Part shown: positions 32,927-42,613 of the stretch, piece after piece | How the letters are laid out: each line of letters begins with the position of its first letter | Numbering within the stretch: the stretch's first letter is position 1 | Assembly: GCA_029968055.1 (NCBI GenBank) | Contig: JASCNX010000009.1 | Span: 33,680 to 97,679, forward strand | Direction: 5' to 3' | DNA: 64,000 nt | Origin: Xenophilus aerolatus | Lineage (GTDB): Bacteria > Pseudomonadota > Gammaproteobacteria > Burkholderiales > Burkholderiaceae_C | Program-made: the position numbers and the translations under genes | Notes under the pieces: generated by a model | The model's input: only the letters and a program-made list of their open reading frames with translations | The model's database searches: none | What the model was told of the DNA's origin: nothing

Positions 32927-34102
32927 CTACATCCAGCCCAACTGCTTCGCTGCGAGCTCCTTCATGATCTCCTCGGCGCCGCCGCCGATCATCATCACCT
33001 TCACCTCGCGGTAGATGCGCTCGCTCGCCGTGCCGCGCATGTAGCCCATGCCGCCCAGGATCTGCACCGCGGCGTCGGCGCAGAACTGCATGGTCTGGGT
33101 GGCCTGGTTCTTCAGCAGGCACACGTCGGCGACCCAGGCCGCGGCGTTGACCTGGCCCTCGGCCTCCATCGCATCGCCTTGCGCGGCCACGGCGTCGAGC
33201 CAGGCCTCGGTGGCGGCGATGCGCATCCGCATGTCGGCCAGCCGGTGGCGCACCGCCTGGTGGCCGATGAGCGCGTGGCCGAAGGCGTGGCGTTGCCGTG
33301 CCCAGGCCAGCGCCTCGTCCAGGCAGGCCTGCGCGAAGCCCAGGGCACTGGCGGCCAGGCCGAGCCGCTCGCCGTTGAAGTTGCCCATGACCATGCGAAA
33401 GCCCGCGCCTTCCTCACCGAGCAGGTAGCGCGCGGGCACGCGCACGCCGTCGAAGTGCAGCTGCGCCGTGTCGGAGCACCACCAGCCCATCTTGCGCAAG
33501 GGCGTGCGCGTGAGGCCGGCGCTGTCGCCGGGCACCAGCAGCAGCGAGATGCCGCGCGCGCCCTTCTCGTCGCTGCCGCCGGTGCGCACCGCCACGGTGA
33601 TCCAGTCCGCCCGCAGGCCCGAGGTGATGTAGATCTTCTCGCCGTCGACCACGTAGTCGTCGCCGTCGCGCCGCGCACGTGTGCGGATGGCGGCCACGTC
33701 CGAGCCGCCGCCCGGCTCGGTGACCGCGAGCGCCGCGATGCGCTCGCCGCGCAGCACCGGCGGCACGACCTCCTGCTGCAGCGCGTCGCTGCCGTGCAGC
33801 ACCACCGGCGGCAGCCCGATGTTGTGCGAGAACAGGCTGGCCAGCACGCCGCCGCTGGTGCCGTGGCGCGCGAACGCCACCCACAGCGCCACCTTGAGCG
33901 CATGCGGCACCGGCGTACCGCCGAGCGATTCCGGGTAACCGATGCCCAGCAGCCCCAGCTCGCCCGCGCGCCGGTACAGCGCCCGCGGGAACTCGCCCGC
34001 CTCGTCCCACGCGGCCGCATGCGGCGCGACCTCGTCCCGCGCGAAGCGCCGCACCGTGTCGGTCAGGGCGGTGCGCTCGAGGTGGAGGTCGGATCGGGTC
34101 AT
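32927..34102 (-). CDS. Acyl-CoA dehydrogenase
   Basis: A 391-residue flavoprotein dehydrogenase. ALAVTEPGGGSDVAAIRTRA is the first family signature (FAD/substrate binding), and QILGGMGYMRGTASERIYREV is the second. The C-terminal IGGGAEEIMKELAAKQLG block is characteristic of the AtuD/citronellyl-CoA-like branch as well as isovaleryl-type enzymes. The usual catalytic glutamate region is GGGAEEIM. It is the downstream partner of the similar gene at 34250, separated by a palindromic repeat. It oxidises a branched or medium-chain acyl-CoA. Confidence 0.92.
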   Translation of the reverse strand: MTRSDLHLERTALTDTVRRFARDEVAPHAAAWDEAGEFPRALYRRAGELGLLGIGYPESLGGTPVPHALKVALWVAFARHGTSGGVLASLFSHNIGLPPVVLHGSDALQQEVVPPVLRGERIAALAVTEPGGGSDVAAIRTRARRDGDDYVVDGEKIYITSGLRADWITVAVRTGGSDEKGARGISLLLVPGDSAGLTRTPLRKMGWWCSDTAQLHFDGVRVPARYLLGEEGAGFRMVMGNFNGERLGLAASALGFAQACLDEALAWARQRHAFGHALIGHQAVRHRLADMRMRIAATEAWLDAVAAQGDAMEAEGQVNAAAWVADVCLLKNQATQTMQFCADAAVQILGGMGYMRGTASERIYREVKVMMIGGGAEEIMKELAAKQLGWM

Positions 34103-34114
34103 GTCAGTGAATCT

Positions 34115-34237
34115 GGGCAGCCGAACGCAGAGGGCGCAAAGATCTCGCAGAGGGCGCAGAAGAATCCATTCGAAATCTTTTCATGCCTTTTCTGCGTCTT
34201 CTGCGGAACCTCTGCGCCCTCTGCGTTCGGCTGTCCG
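34115..34237. repeat. CGCAGAGG palindromic repeat, copy C
   Basis: A 123-bp near-palindrome filling the 147-bp gap between the two acyl-CoA dehydrogenase genes. Both ends are GGCAGCCGAACGCAGAGG-like and its complement. The arms are about 45 nt long and match at roughly 90%. The centre, AATCCATTCGAAATCTTTTC, is AT-rich. Confidence 0.92.
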
Positions 34238-34249
34238 AATTGAAGCGCA

Positions 34250-35407
34250 TCACCGCGGCGCCCGCTTCGCGATGCCCATGGTCTTGGCCAGGATGCCCAG
34301 CATCACCTCGTCGGCGCCGCCGCCGATGGAGCCGAGGCGGCCGTCGCGGTACAGGCGCGAGACGCGGTTCTCCAGCGTGAAGCCCATGCCGCCCCAGAAC
34401 TGCAGGCAGGTGTCGGCCACCTGGCGCGTGAGCCGGCCGGCCTTGAGCTTGGCCATGGAGGCGAGCTCCAGCACGTCCTGCCCGTCGAGGTACAGGTCGC
34501 AGGCGCGGTAGGTCAGCGCGCGCAGGGCCTCGACCTCGGTCTTGAGTTCGGCCAGCTTGAACTGCACCCACTGCTGGTCGGCCAGCGTGGCGCCGAACAT
34601 GCGGCGCTGCTGCGCCCATTCGATGGTCTCGACGATGCAGTCCTCCATCGGCACCAGCGAACTCGCGGCGGCCCACAGGCGCTCCTCCTGGAACTGCTGC
34701 ATCTGGTAGACGAAGCCCTGGCCTTCCTCGCCGATCAGGAAGCGCCGCGGCACGCGCACCTCGTCGAAATGGATCAGGCCGGTGTCGCTGCTGTGCATGC
34801 CGATCTTGCGGATCTTCTTCGCCTTCTCGATGCCGGGCCGGTCCATCGGCACCATGACGAGCGACTTGTTGCGGTGCACCGGGCCGTCGCTGGTGTTGAC
34901 CAGCATGCACATCCAGTCGGCCTGCAGGCTGTTGGTGATCCACATCTTCTGGCCGCTGATGACGTACTCGTCGCCGTCCTGGCGCGCGTGGCTCTTCACG
35001 CCCGCCACGTCGCTGCCCGCACCGGGCTCGCTCACGCCGATGCAGCCCACCGTGTCGCCCGCGATGGCCGGCGCCAGGAACTCGCGCTTGAGCTCGTCGC
35101 TGCCGAAGCGCGCCAGCGCCGGCGTGCACATGTCGGTCTGCACCCCGATGGCCATCGGCACGCCGCCGCAGCGCACGTGGCCCAGCGCCTCGGCCATCGC
35201 CATGGCGTAGGAGTAGTCGAGCCCGCCGCCGCCGTACGCCTCGGGCTTGTTCAGCCCCAGCAGGCCCAGCTCGCCCAGGCCCTTGAAGACCTGGTGCAGC
35301 GGCGCGATCTCGGCGGCCTCCCAGTCGTCCACGTGCGGGTTGATGTGCGCGTCAATGTAGCGGCGCAGCGTCTTCTGGATCTCGAGGTGTTCGTGGGTGT
35401 AGTGCAT
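34250..35407 (-). CDS. Acyl-CoA dehydrogenase, AtuD/citronellyl-CoA-like
   Basis: A 385-residue acyl-CoA dehydrogenase. Signatures are GCIGVSEPGAGSDVAGVKSH and CLQFWGGMGFTLENRVSRLY. The MAIGVQTDMCTPALARFGSDEL, QMQQFQEERLWAAASSL and GRLGSIGGGADEVMLGIL segments (each seen in part) closely resemble citronellyl-CoA dehydrogenase AtuD from memory. It would introduce the alpha-beta double bond before carboxylation by the upstream genes' product. Palindromic repeats sit on both sides. It is a paralogue of the gene at 32927. Confidence 0.92.
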   Translation of the reverse strand: MHYTHEHLEIQKTLRRYIDAHINPHVDDWEAAEIAPLHQVFKGLGELGLLGLNKPEAYGGGGLDYSYAMAMAEALGHVRCGGVPMAIGVQTDMCTPALARFGSDELKREFLAPAIAGDTVGCIGVSEPGAGSDVAGVKSHARQDGDEYVISGQKMWITNSLQADWMCMLVNTSDGPVHRNKSLVMVPMDRPGIEKAKKIRKIGMHSSDTGLIHFDEVRVPRRFLIGEEGQGFVYQMQQFQEERLWAAASSLVPMEDCIVETIEWAQQRRMFGATLADQQWVQFKLAELKTEVEALRALTYRACDLYLDGQDVLELASMAKLKAGRLTRQVADTCLQFWGGMGFTLENRVSRLYRDGRLGSIGGGADEVMLGILAKTMGIAKRAPR

Positions 35408-35423
35408 GGGGGCTTTTCAGGTT

Positions 35424-35544
35424 CGGACAGCCGAACGCAGAGGGCGCAGAGGTCTCGCAGAGGGCGCAGAAAAATTCATTCGGATTTCTTTGTCTTCTCT
35501 GCGTCTTCTGCGGAATCTCTGCGCCCTCTGCGTTCGGCTGTCCG
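35424..35544. repeat. CGCAGAGG palindromic repeat, copy D
   Basis: A 121-bp near-palindrome in the gap between the SDR gene and the AtuD-like gene. It is nearly identical in arms to copy C (GGACAGCCGAACGCAGAGG at one end and its complement at the other), but the loop sequence differs (AATTCATTCGGATTTCTTTG). Confidence 0.93.
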
Positions 35545-35561
35545 GCTTCGGAGGTCCGGCT

Positions 35562-36485
35562 TCATGGCGTGTCGAACACGCGCGGCGTCACCGCGCGATG
35601 GAATCCGTCGAACGGCGCCACCGCGGGGCGCTGCTGCGCGGCCGCATCGGGCACCTGCATCGGCCAGCCCATGCGCACCTGGGGGCGGGCGCCATCGACG
35701 CGCAGCACGGTGCCGCTGATGAAGGCGGCGGCCGGGCCGAGCAGGAAGCAGATGGCGGCGGAGGTCTCGGCCTCGGTGCCGAAGCGGCCGGCAGGCACCG
35801 TGCGGCGCATGGCGCGCAGCATGTCGCCGGCCTCGGGCGGGTAGTGGTCCATGCCGCTGGAGGCGATGTAGCCCGGCGCCACGGCGTTCACGCGCACGCC
35901 GCTCACGGCCCACTCGGCGGCGGCCGTCTCGGTGAAGCTCACCATGCCGGCACGCGCGGCGCCGCTGTGGCCCATGGTGGGCATCGAGCCCCACATGTCG
36001 GCCACGATGTTGACGATGGCGCCGCCGGCCGCCTTCATCGCCTGCAGGTAGCACTCGCGCGCGAACAGGAAGCCGCCCGTGAGGTTGGTGTGGATCACCG
36101 CGTCCCAGCCCTTGGCCGAGATGCTCTCCAGCGGCGCGATGTACTGGCCGCCGGCGTTGTTGACCAGCGCGTCGATGCGCCCGTGCGCCGCCATCACCGC
36201 CGCCACCGTGGCCTTGACGGGGCCTTCCTGCCGGATGTCGCAGGCCTGCACCTCGGCCCGGCCGCCGCTGTCGGCGCAGTCCTGGGCGATCTCGGCCTGC
36301 ACGGCCGCCAGCTTGTCGCGGTTGCGGCCCACCAGCACCACCTGCGCGCCCAGCGCCGCCAGCTCGTGCGCCGTGCAGCGCCCGATGCCGGAGCCGCCGC
36401 CGGTGACGACGACCACCTTCCCCGCGAAGAGGCCGGGCGCGAACACGGAACGGTACGACGGGGAGGGCGAGGAGGGCGGGGTCAT
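35562..36485 (-). CDS. SDR-family oxidoreductase, enoyl-CoA-reductase-like
   Basis: A 307-residue SDR. The nucleotide motif TGGGSGIGR lies at residues 28-36, and NNAGGQYIAPLESIS is the structural motif. The catalytic YxxxK is absent: where it belongs the protein reads HSGAARAG, with Ser and Arg at the Tyr and Lys positions. From memory the same HSGAARAG text occurs in peroxisomal trans-2-enoyl-CoA reductase (PECR), so it probably acts on a CoA ester rather than an alcohol. Its place in the operon corresponds to the SDRs of Atu clusters. Confidence 0.82.
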   Translation of the reverse strand: MTPPSSPSPSYRSVFAPGLFAGKVVVVTGGGSGIGRCTAHELAALGAQVVLVGRNRDKLAAVQAEIAQDCADSGGRAEVQACDIRQEGPVKATVAAVMAAHGRIDALVNNAGGQYIAPLESISAKGWDAVIHTNLTGGFLFARECYLQAMKAAGGAIVNIVADMWGSMPTMGHSGAARAGMVSFTETAAAEWAVSGVRVNAVAPGYIASSGMDHYPPEAGDMLRAMRRTVPAGRFGTEAETSAAICFLLGPAAAFISGTVLRVDGARPQVRMGWPMQVPDAAAQQRPAVAPFDGFHRAVTPRVFDTP

Positions 36486-36547
36486 GCGGGATGCTTCAAG
36501 GCAAAGTGGGCCGGTTCGAGAGCGCGCCGCATCCGGGCGCGCCCGCC

Positions 36548-38518
36548 TCAAGCCTCGGCGGGCGGCGCATCGGCCACCTCCGCCAGGACCTGCCGCGCCG
36601 CGACCTGGTCGCCCACGCGCACCTGCAGCGCGCGCAACCGGCCGGCCCGCGGCGCGCCGTGCAGATGTTCCATCTTCATCGCCTCCAGCGTGATCAGGGC
36701 TTGCCCGGCCGTCACGGCGTCGCCCTCGGCGGCCAGGACCGCGACCACGCGGCCGGTGGTGCTGGCGCGCAGCAGGCCGTCGCCCGCCGCCGTCCCGGCC
36801 GGGGCGGCGCTGCGGCGGCTGTGGTCCTCCACGCGCCAGGCGCGGCCGCGGGCGTGCAGCAGCAGCGCCCCGGTGGCGGGCTCGCGGGCGACGTGGATGG
36901 TGTCCTGCCGCGTCGCGCCGCCGCCCTCGTCCTCCCAGGCCAGGCGCAGCGCGTCGCCCTGGCTGGCCAGCAGGGCCATGCGCCAGTGCCGGTCGCCGAC
37001 CTCCACCGCCCAGCGCGCATCGCGCAGCGGCGTGACGCGCGCCGTGTGGAACTCGCCGTCGAGCTGGAAGCGCAGCGGGCAGGCGAGCCCGTGCACGAGC
37101 GACGACGGCATGCCCGCCCCCGCGGCCTGCAGCGCGACGGCGGCCAGCGCCACCGCGCCGGGGTCGCCGTCCGGCGCCAGCAGGGCATCGAGGTGCTCGG
37201 CCACGAAGGCGGTGCTCGCCTCGCCGCGCACGAAGGCCGGCTGCACGAGGCAGCGCTGCAGGAACTGCTGGTTGGTGCGGATGCCCAGCGCCTGCGTGTC
37301 CTGCAGCCCGCGCAGCAGGCGCCGCCGGGCCTCCTCGCGCGTGGCGCCGTGGGCGACGAGCTTGGCGACCATCGGGTCGTAGTAGGGCGGCACGGCGATG
37401 CCCGGGCGCAGCGCGTGCTCGGTGCGCAGGCCGGGCGCTGGGCGCCACTGCACGAGCGTGCCGCTGTCGGGCACGAAGCCGGCGCGCGGGTCTTCGGCGC
37501 ACAGGCGCACCTCGATCGCGTGGCCGTCGAAGCGCACCGCCTCCTGCGCCAGCGGCAGCGGCTCGCCGGCCGCGATGCGCAGCTGCAGCGCCACCAGGTC
37601 GAGCCCGGTGATCGCCTCCGTCACCGGGTGCTCGACCTGCAGCCGCGTGTTCATCTCCATGAAGTAGTGGCGTCCGTCGGCATCGAGCAGGAACTCCAGC
37701 GTGCCCGCGCCTTCGTAGCCGATGGCCCGTGCCGCGGCCACGGCGGCGGCGCCCATGCGCTCGCGCAGCGCGGCGTCCACCGCCGGCGAGGGCGCTTCCT
37801 CGATCACCTTCTGGTGCCGGCGCTGCACCGAGCAGTCGCGCTCGCCCAGGTGGATGGCGTGGCCGTGGCGGTCGGCCAGCACCTGGATCTCGATGTGGCG
37901 CGGCGCGGCCAGCGCGCGTTCGAGGATCACCGTGTCGTCGCCGAAGGCATGCAGCGCCTCCGACCGCGCGCTGGCCAGCAGGCCCGCGAAGTCTTCCGCC
38001 GCATCGACGCGCCGCATGCCGCGCCCGCCGCCGCCCGCGGTGGCCTTGATCATCACGGGCCAGCCGATGCGCGCGGCCTCGGCAGCCAGGCGCGCGTCGC
38101 CTTGGTCCTCGCCCTCGTAGCCGGGGATGCAGGGCACGCCGGCCGCCTGCATGCGGCGCTTGGCGCCGGCCTTGTCGCCCATCGCGCGGATGGCCTCGGG
38201 CGAGGGGCCGACGAAGACCAGGCCGGCCGCGGCGCAGGCGGCGGCGAAGTCGGCGTTCTCGGCCAGGAAGCCGTAGCCCGGGTGCACGGCCTGCGCGCCG
38301 CCGGCCCGCGCGGCCTCGACGATGGCGTCGATGTGCAGGTAGCTCTGCGCCGGCAGCGGGCCGCCGATGCGCACGGCCGCGTCGGCCTGGCGCACGTGTT
38401 CGGCGTCGGCGTCCGCGTCGGAATACACGGCCACGGTGCGAAGGCCCAGCGCCCTCGCGGATCGCATGACGCGCAGCGCCACCTCGCCCCGGTTGGCGAT
38501 CAGGACCGAGTCAAACAT
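36548..38518 (-). CDS. Acyl-CoA carboxylase, biotin carboxylase/biotin carrier subunit
   Basis: A 656-residue protein. It has an N-terminal biotin carboxylase domain starting [19 protein letters not shown], the ATP-grasp region with [29 protein letters not shown] and [14 protein letters not shown], and a C-terminal biotinyl domain with EAMKMEH (biotin on K615). The length fits methylcrotonyl- or geranyl-CoA carboxylase alpha subunits (LiuD/AtuF). It carboxylates an alpha-beta unsaturated branched CoA with the beta subunit upstream. Which substrate it uses cannot be decided by eye. Confidence 0.94.
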   Translation of the reverse strand: MFDSVLIANRGEVALRVMRSARALGLRTVAVYSDADADAEHVRQADAAVRIGGPLPAQSYLHIDAIVEAARAGGAQAVHPGYGFLAENADFAAACAAAGLVFVGPSPEAIRAMGDKAGAKRRMQAAGVPCIPGYEGEDQGDARLAAEAARIGWPVMIKATAGGGGRGMRRVDAAEDFAGLLASARSEALHAFGDDTVILERALAAPRHIEIQVLADRHGHAIHLGERDCSVQRRHQKVIEEAPSPAVDAALRERMGAAAVAAARAIGYEGAGTLEFLLDADGRHYFMEMNTRLQVEHPVTEAITGLDLVALQLRIAAGEPLPLAQEAVRFDGHAIEVRLCAEDPRAGFVPDSGTLVQWRPAPGLRTEHALRPGIAVPPYYDPMVAKLVAHGATREEARRRLLRGLQDTQALGIRTNQQFLQRCLVQPAFVRGEASTAFVAEHLDALLAPDGDPGAVALAAVALQAAGAGMPSSLVHGLACPLRFQLDGEFHTARVTPLRDARWAVEVGDRHWRMALLASQGDALRLAWEDEGGGATRQDTIHVAREPATGALLLHARGRAWRVEDHSRRSAAPAGTAAGDGLLRASTTGRVVAVLAAEGDAVTAGQALITLEAMKMEHLHGAPRAGRLRALQVRVGDQVAARQVLAEVADAPPAEA

Positions 38519-38523
38519 GCCGT

Positions 38524-38550
38524 GCTCCCTCTCCCTCTGGGAGAGGGAGC
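38524..38550. repeat. GCTCCCTCTCCC hairpin
   Basis: GCTCCCTCTCCC-TCT-GGGAGAGGGAGC is a perfect 12-bp inverted repeat with a 3-nt loop. It lies in the 53-bp gap between the two carboxylase subunit genes. Similar CCCTCTCCC/GGGAGAGGG hairpins recur in many proteobacterial genomes. It could modulate the ratio of the two subunits. Confidence 0.85.
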
Positions 38551-38571
38551 CAATTCGGGAACGTCTCTCCC

Positions 38572-40191
38572 TCATGGCCGTGCCACCCCGAACTGCATCG
38601 CCCGCGGCCGGTGCGCCTCGGCCGCGCGGCAGATCGCGAGCGTTTCGGTCAGCACCGCCCGCGTGTCGCGCGGGTCGATCACACCGTCGTCCAGCAGCAG
38701 CGCGCTGGTGGTGAACACGCTGGTCTGCCGCTCGAAGCGCTCGATGACCTGGGCGCGCATGGCCTCGATCCTGGCGGGGTCGACCGCGCCGCGCCGCGCC
38801 ATGCCGGCTTCCATCACCGTGGCCATGGTGCCCGCGGCCTGCTCGCCGCCCATGACGGCGGTGCGCGCGTTGGGCCACGAGAAGCAGAAGCGCGGCGCGA
38901 AGCCGCGCCCGCACATGCCGTAGTTGCCGGCGCCGAAGGAGGCGCCGCAGTGCAGGGTGATCTGCGGCACCGTCGCGTTGGTCACGGCCTGGATCATCTT
39001 GCTGCCGTGCTTGATGATGCCGCCCTGCTCGTGCGCCTTGCCCACCATGTAGCCGGTGATGTTCTGCAGGTAGACGATCGGCGTGCCGCTCTGGCAGCAG
39101 GCCTGGATGAAGTGCGTGGCCTTGTTCGCGCCGTCGCTGTCGATCGGGCCGTTGTTGGTGATCAGGCCCACCGCGTGGCCGGCGATGCGGGCGTGGCCGC
39201 ACAGGGTGGCGGCGCCGTAGTCCGGGCTGAAGTCGAGGAAGCGCGAGCCGTCGACGATGCGCGCGATCAGTTCGCGCATGTCCACCGGCCGGCGTGGGTC
39301 GGCCGGCATCACGCCCAACAGTTCCTCGGCGTCGTGACGCGGTGGTTCGACGCTGGCGGCCGGTGGCAGCACGCGGGGCCAGTCCATGGCGCCGACGATG
39401 GCGCGCGCGGTGCCGATCGCCTCGCGGTCGTCCGCCGCCAGGTGGTCGCCCAGGCCCGAGACGTGGGTGTGCATCTCGGCGCCGCCCAGCTCTTCTTCGG
39501 TCGCGACCTCGCCCGTCGCGGCCTTGAGCAGGGGCGGCCCCGCGAGGAAGGCGCGCGTGCGGCCTTTCACCATCACGATGTGGTCCGACAGCCCCGTCTG
39601 GTAAGCCCCGCCCGCGGTGGAGGAGCCGTGCGTCACCGTCACCACCGGCAGCCCCGCGGCCGACAGCCGCGCGAGGTTGGCGAAGATCTGCCCACCGCGC
39701 ACGAAGTCCTGCACGCGGTACTGCATCAGGTTGGCGCCGGCGCTTTCCACCAGCTGCACGTAGGGCAGGCGGTTCTGCAGCGCGAGCTCCTGCACGCGCA
39801 GCTGCTTGTCCAGCCCCATCGGCTGCAGCGCGCCGGCGTCGATGCCCGAGTCGGAGGCGATCACCATGCAGCGCACGCCCTCGACGATGCCGATGCCGGC
39901 GATCAGCCCGCCGCCGGGCACGCTGTGGCCCAGGTCGGGCGTGTCGTGGCCCAGCCCCGCAAGCGTGGCCAGCGGCAGGAAGGGCGCACCCGGGTCCAGC
40001 AGCAGGGCCAGTCGCTCGCGCGGCAGCAGCTGGCCGCGCTGCGCGAAGCGCGCGGCGCTGGCCTGCGAGGCCGCGGCAGCACGCGACTCGTGGGCGCGCA
40101 CCTGGCCGAGCAGGTCCAGCATCGCCTGCCGGTTGGCGGCGAAGTCCTCGCCCGAAGGCACGAGGCGCGATTCGATGGCAGGAGCGGGCAT
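38572..40191 (-). CDS. Acyl-CoA carboxylase, carboxyltransferase beta subunit
   Basis: A 539-residue carboxyltransferase. Key motifs are [50 protein letters not shown], and the second half's [13 protein letters not shown] and [14 protein letters not shown]. The length fits MccB/AtuC. In the N-terminal carboxybiotin/acyl pocket it reads [10 protein letters not shown], where methylcrotonyl enzymes more often have GGAYVPAMSD. That change points towards a larger substrate such as geranyl-CoA, but this is inference. It is first in the operon. Confidence 0.93.
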   Translation of the reverse strand: MPAPAIESRLVPSGEDFAANRQAMLDLLGQVRAHESRAAAASQASAARFAQRGQLLPRERLALLLDPGAPFLPLATLAGLGHDTPDLGHSVPGGGLIAGIGIVEGVRCMVIASDSGIDAGALQPMGLDKQLRVQELALQNRLPYVQLVESAGANLMQYRVQDFVRGGQIFANLARLSAAGLPVVTVTHGSSTAGGAYQTGLSDHIVMVKGRTRAFLAGPPLLKAATGEVATEEELGGAEMHTHVSGLGDHLAADDREAIGTARAIVGAMDWPRVLPPAASVEPPRHDAEELLGVMPADPRRPVDMRELIARIVDGSRFLDFSPDYGAATLCGHARIAGHAVGLITNNGPIDSDGANKATHFIQACCQSGTPIVYLQNITGYMVGKAHEQGGIIKHGSKMIQAVTNATVPQITLHCGASFGAGNYGMCGRGFAPRFCFSWPNARTAVMGGEQAAGTMATVMEAGMARRGAVDPARIEAMRAQVIERFERQTSVFTTSALLLDDGVIDPRDTRAVLTETLAICRAAEAHRPRAMQFGVARP

Positions 40192-40314
40192 GTGCCGACG
40201 AATTTAGGCGGCAGCCCCGCCGCGGGCTTGCGCCAACCTGCTGGACGCACGCGGCGCGTGGCTACCATCGGCGCTTCGCCCCTTCCTCCCTTTTCACGCA
40301 GCGAGCCCGCCACC

Positions 40315-41520
40315 ATGACCCGCCTCGGCACCCCCCTGTCTCCCAACGCCACCCGTGTGATGCTCCTGGGCTCCGGCGAGCTCGGCAAGGAGGTGCTGAT
40401 CGCGCTGCAGCGCCTGGGCGTCGAGACCCTCGCCGTCGACCGCTACGAGAACGCCCCCGGCCAGCAGGTGGCGCACCATGCACGCACGATCACCATGAGC
40501 GACCCGGCACAGCTTCGGGCGCTCATCGAGGCCGAGAAGCCCGACCTGGTCGTGCCCGAGATCGAAGCCATCGCCACGCCCCTGCTCGAAGAGCTGGAGG
40601 CCGCCGGCGTGGTGCGCGTCATCCCCACGGCCCGCGCCGCGCGCCTGACCATGGACCGCGAAGGCATCCGGCGCCTGGCCGCCGAGACGCTGGGCCTGCC
40701 GACCAGCCCCTACAAGTTCTGTGACTCGCTGGACGAGCTGCAGGCCGCGATCGACACGGGCATCGGCTACCCCTGCATCGTCAAGCCCGTGATGAGCAGC
40801 TCCGGCAAGGGCCAGAGCAAGATCGACGGCCCGGCCGACGTGAAGAAGGCCTGGGACTACGCCATGGCGGGCGGCCGCGTGAGCCACGGCCGCGTGATCG
40901 TCGAGGGCTTCATCGACTTCGACTACGAGATCACCCTGCTCACTGTGCGCGCCCGCACCGCCGACGGCAGCATCGGGACGCAGTTCTGCCAGCCCGTGGG
41001 GCACATCCAGGTCAGCGGCGATTACGTCGAGAGCTGGCAGCCGCACCCCATGCATGCGGCGGCGCTCGAGAAGGCGCAGGACATCGCTCGCCGGGTCACG
41101 GCCGACCTCGGCGGCCTGGGCCTCTTCGGCGTCGAGCTCTTCGTCAAGGGCGAGCAGGTGTGGTTCAGCGAGGTGAGCCCGCGGCCGCACGACACCGGCC
41201 TGGTGACGCTCGCCACGCAGTGGCAGAGCGAGTTCGAGCTGCATGCGCGCGCCATCCTCGGCCTGCCGGTGGACACCACGCTCAAGAGCGCAGGCGCCAG
41301 TGCCGTGATCTACGGCGGGGCCGACGCGGTGGGCATCGTGTTCGACGGCGTGGACGAGGCGCTGGCCGTGCCGGGCACCGACCTGCGCCTGTTCGGCAAG
41401 CCCGAGAGCTTCGTCAAGCGCCGCATGGGCGTGGCGCTGGCGCACGCCGACGACGTGGAGACCGCGCGGCGCAACGCCAAGGAGGCGGCCTCGCGCGTCA
41501 AGCCGCGCCGCGTGGACTGA
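40315..41520 (+). CDS. purT: Formate-dependent phosphoribosylglycinamide formyltransferase
   Basis: A 401-residue ATP-grasp enzyme that makes formyl-GAR in purine synthesis from formate and ATP. The family start [61 protein letters not shown] and [14 protein letters not shown] are all present. The length matches E. coli PurT (392). It stands alone, divergent to the carboxylase operon. No PurR-type box is seen upstream in the 123-bp gap. Confidence 0.97.
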   Translation: MTRLGTPLSPNATRVMLLGSGELGKEVLIALQRLGVETLAVDRYENAPGQQVAHHARTITMSDPAQLRALIEAEKPDLVVPEIEAIATPLLEELEAAGVVRVIPTARAARLTMDREGIRRLAAETLGLPTSPYKFCDSLDELQAAIDTGIGYPCIVKPVMSSSGKGQSKIDGPADVKKAWDYAMAGGRVSHGRVIVEGFIDFDYEITLLTVRARTADGSIGTQFCQPVGHIQVSGDYVESWQPHPMHAAALEKAQDIARRVTADLGGLGLFGVELFVKGEQVWFSEVSPRPHDTGLVTLATQWQSEFELHARAILGLPVDTTLKSAGASAVIYGGADAVGIVFDGVDEALAVPGTDLRLFGKPESFVKRRMGVALAHADDVETARRNAKEAASRVKPRRVD

Positions 41521-41539
41521 GCGGGCCGATCGGGGCCGA

Positions 41540-41556
41540 CCGCGGGCCGCCCGCGG
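41540..41556. terminator. Hairpin between convergent purT and Bug genes
   Basis: CCGCGGG-CCG-CCCGCGG is a 7-bp GC-rich hairpin in the 69-bp gap between convergent genes. There is no T-tract on either strand, so it is at best a weak bidirectional terminator. Confidence 0.35.
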
Positions 41557-41589
41557 CCAGCACGGCTGTGCGATGTGCGGCCTGCGCCG

Positions 41590-42570
41590 CTATTGCACGG
41601 GCGCGATCTTGCGTGCCTTCACCACGTCGCCCCAGAGCCTCGACTCCGAACGCGTGAGTTCGTCCAGGGCCTGCGCCGTGCTGCCCACCGGCACGGCCGA
41701 CACGGCCGCCAGGCGGCTGCGGACCTCGGGCGTCTCGGCCACCTTCTGCCACGCGCTGGTCAGGACGTCGAGCACCTCCCGGGGCGTTCCGGCCGGCGCC
41801 CACACGCCGTACCACGCGTCGATGACGTGCCCCGGAACGGTCTCGCCGACCGTGGGCAGGTCGGGCAGGGAGGCCGCGCGCCGGGCACCCGTCTGTGCCA
41901 GGGGGCGCACCTTGCCGCTCGCCACCAGCGAGGGCACCTGGGCGGCCGGGCTCATCGAGACCTGCACCACGTTCGACAGCAGGTCGGTGCTGAAGTTGCC
42001 GGCATAGTTGACGGCCAGCGTTTCGGCGCCCGTCTGCAGCGCCAGCAACTGCGAGCCCAGGTAGGCCGCCGAAGCGAAGCCGGTCACGCCCATGGCGAGT
42101 TGGCCCGGGTGGGCCCGGGCGTAGGCGACGAATTCCGCGAAGGTCGCAACCGGCACCTGCGTGTTGACCATCCACACGAAGGGCGAGGCGGCGAAGCGCG
42201 AGACCGGCGCGAAGTCCTTGAGCGGGTCGTAAGGCAGGTTGGCGACGACATGCGGGTTCATCGTCATCGTCTGGTTGAAGGTGAAAAGCAGCGTGTGGCC
42301 GTCGGGCCTGGCGCGCGCCGCCCGTTGCACGCCGATGACACCGCTCGCGCCGACCACGTTCTCCACCACCACGGGCTGGCCCAGCAGTTCCGACAGCCGC
42401 TGGGCGCCGATGCGCCCGACGATGTCGACCCCGGTGCCGGCCCCGGCGGGAAGCACCAGGCTGATCGGCCTGGAAGGGAAGCCGCCCTGCGCTGCCGCCG
42501 GGAAGGGCAGGGCCCCGGCGCACAGGGCGGCCGAAAGAAGAAGCGCCCGCCGGCCCTCGGTCTTCGTCAT
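41590..42570 (-). CDS. Bug-family tripartite transporter substrate-binding protein
   Basis: A 326-residue periplasmic protein with a Sec signal (KTEGRRALLLSAALCAGALP, cleaved near AAAQ). The mature region FPSRPISLVLPAGAGTGVDI is a Bug signature with AGAGTG in place of the usual PGGGTD. No TctA/TctB genes accompany it, so it is an orphan receptor at the end of the TetR-controlled operon. It may use membrane subunits encoded elsewhere or act as a sensor. The start at 42570 follows GAGAGTCATC. Confidence 0.88.
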   Translation of the reverse strand: MTKTEGRRALLLSAALCAGALPFPAAAQGGFPSRPISLVLPAGAGTGVDIVGRIGAQRLSELLGQPVVVENVVGASGVIGVQRAARARPDGHTLLFTFNQTMTMNPHVVANLPYDPLKDFAPVSRFAASPFVWMVNTQVPVATFAEFVAYARAHPGQLAMGVTGFASAAYLGSQLLALQTGAETLAVNYAGNFSTDLLSNVVQVSMSPAAQVPSLVASGKVRPLAQTGARRAASLPDLPTVGETVPGHVIDAWYGVWAPAGTPREVLDVLTSAWQKVAETPEVRSRLAAVSAVPVGSTAQALDELTRSESRLWGDVVKARKIAPVQ

Positions 42571-42613
42571 GATGACTCTCCTCGTCTTGTAGGCGGCTTG
42601 GACGACGCGCCGT

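Noticed and set aside
38611..40314. Long plus-strand open frame preceding purT in the same frame
   Set aside because: It is antisense to the carboxyltransferase gene; the PurT homology begins only at 40315, where a proper start exists.
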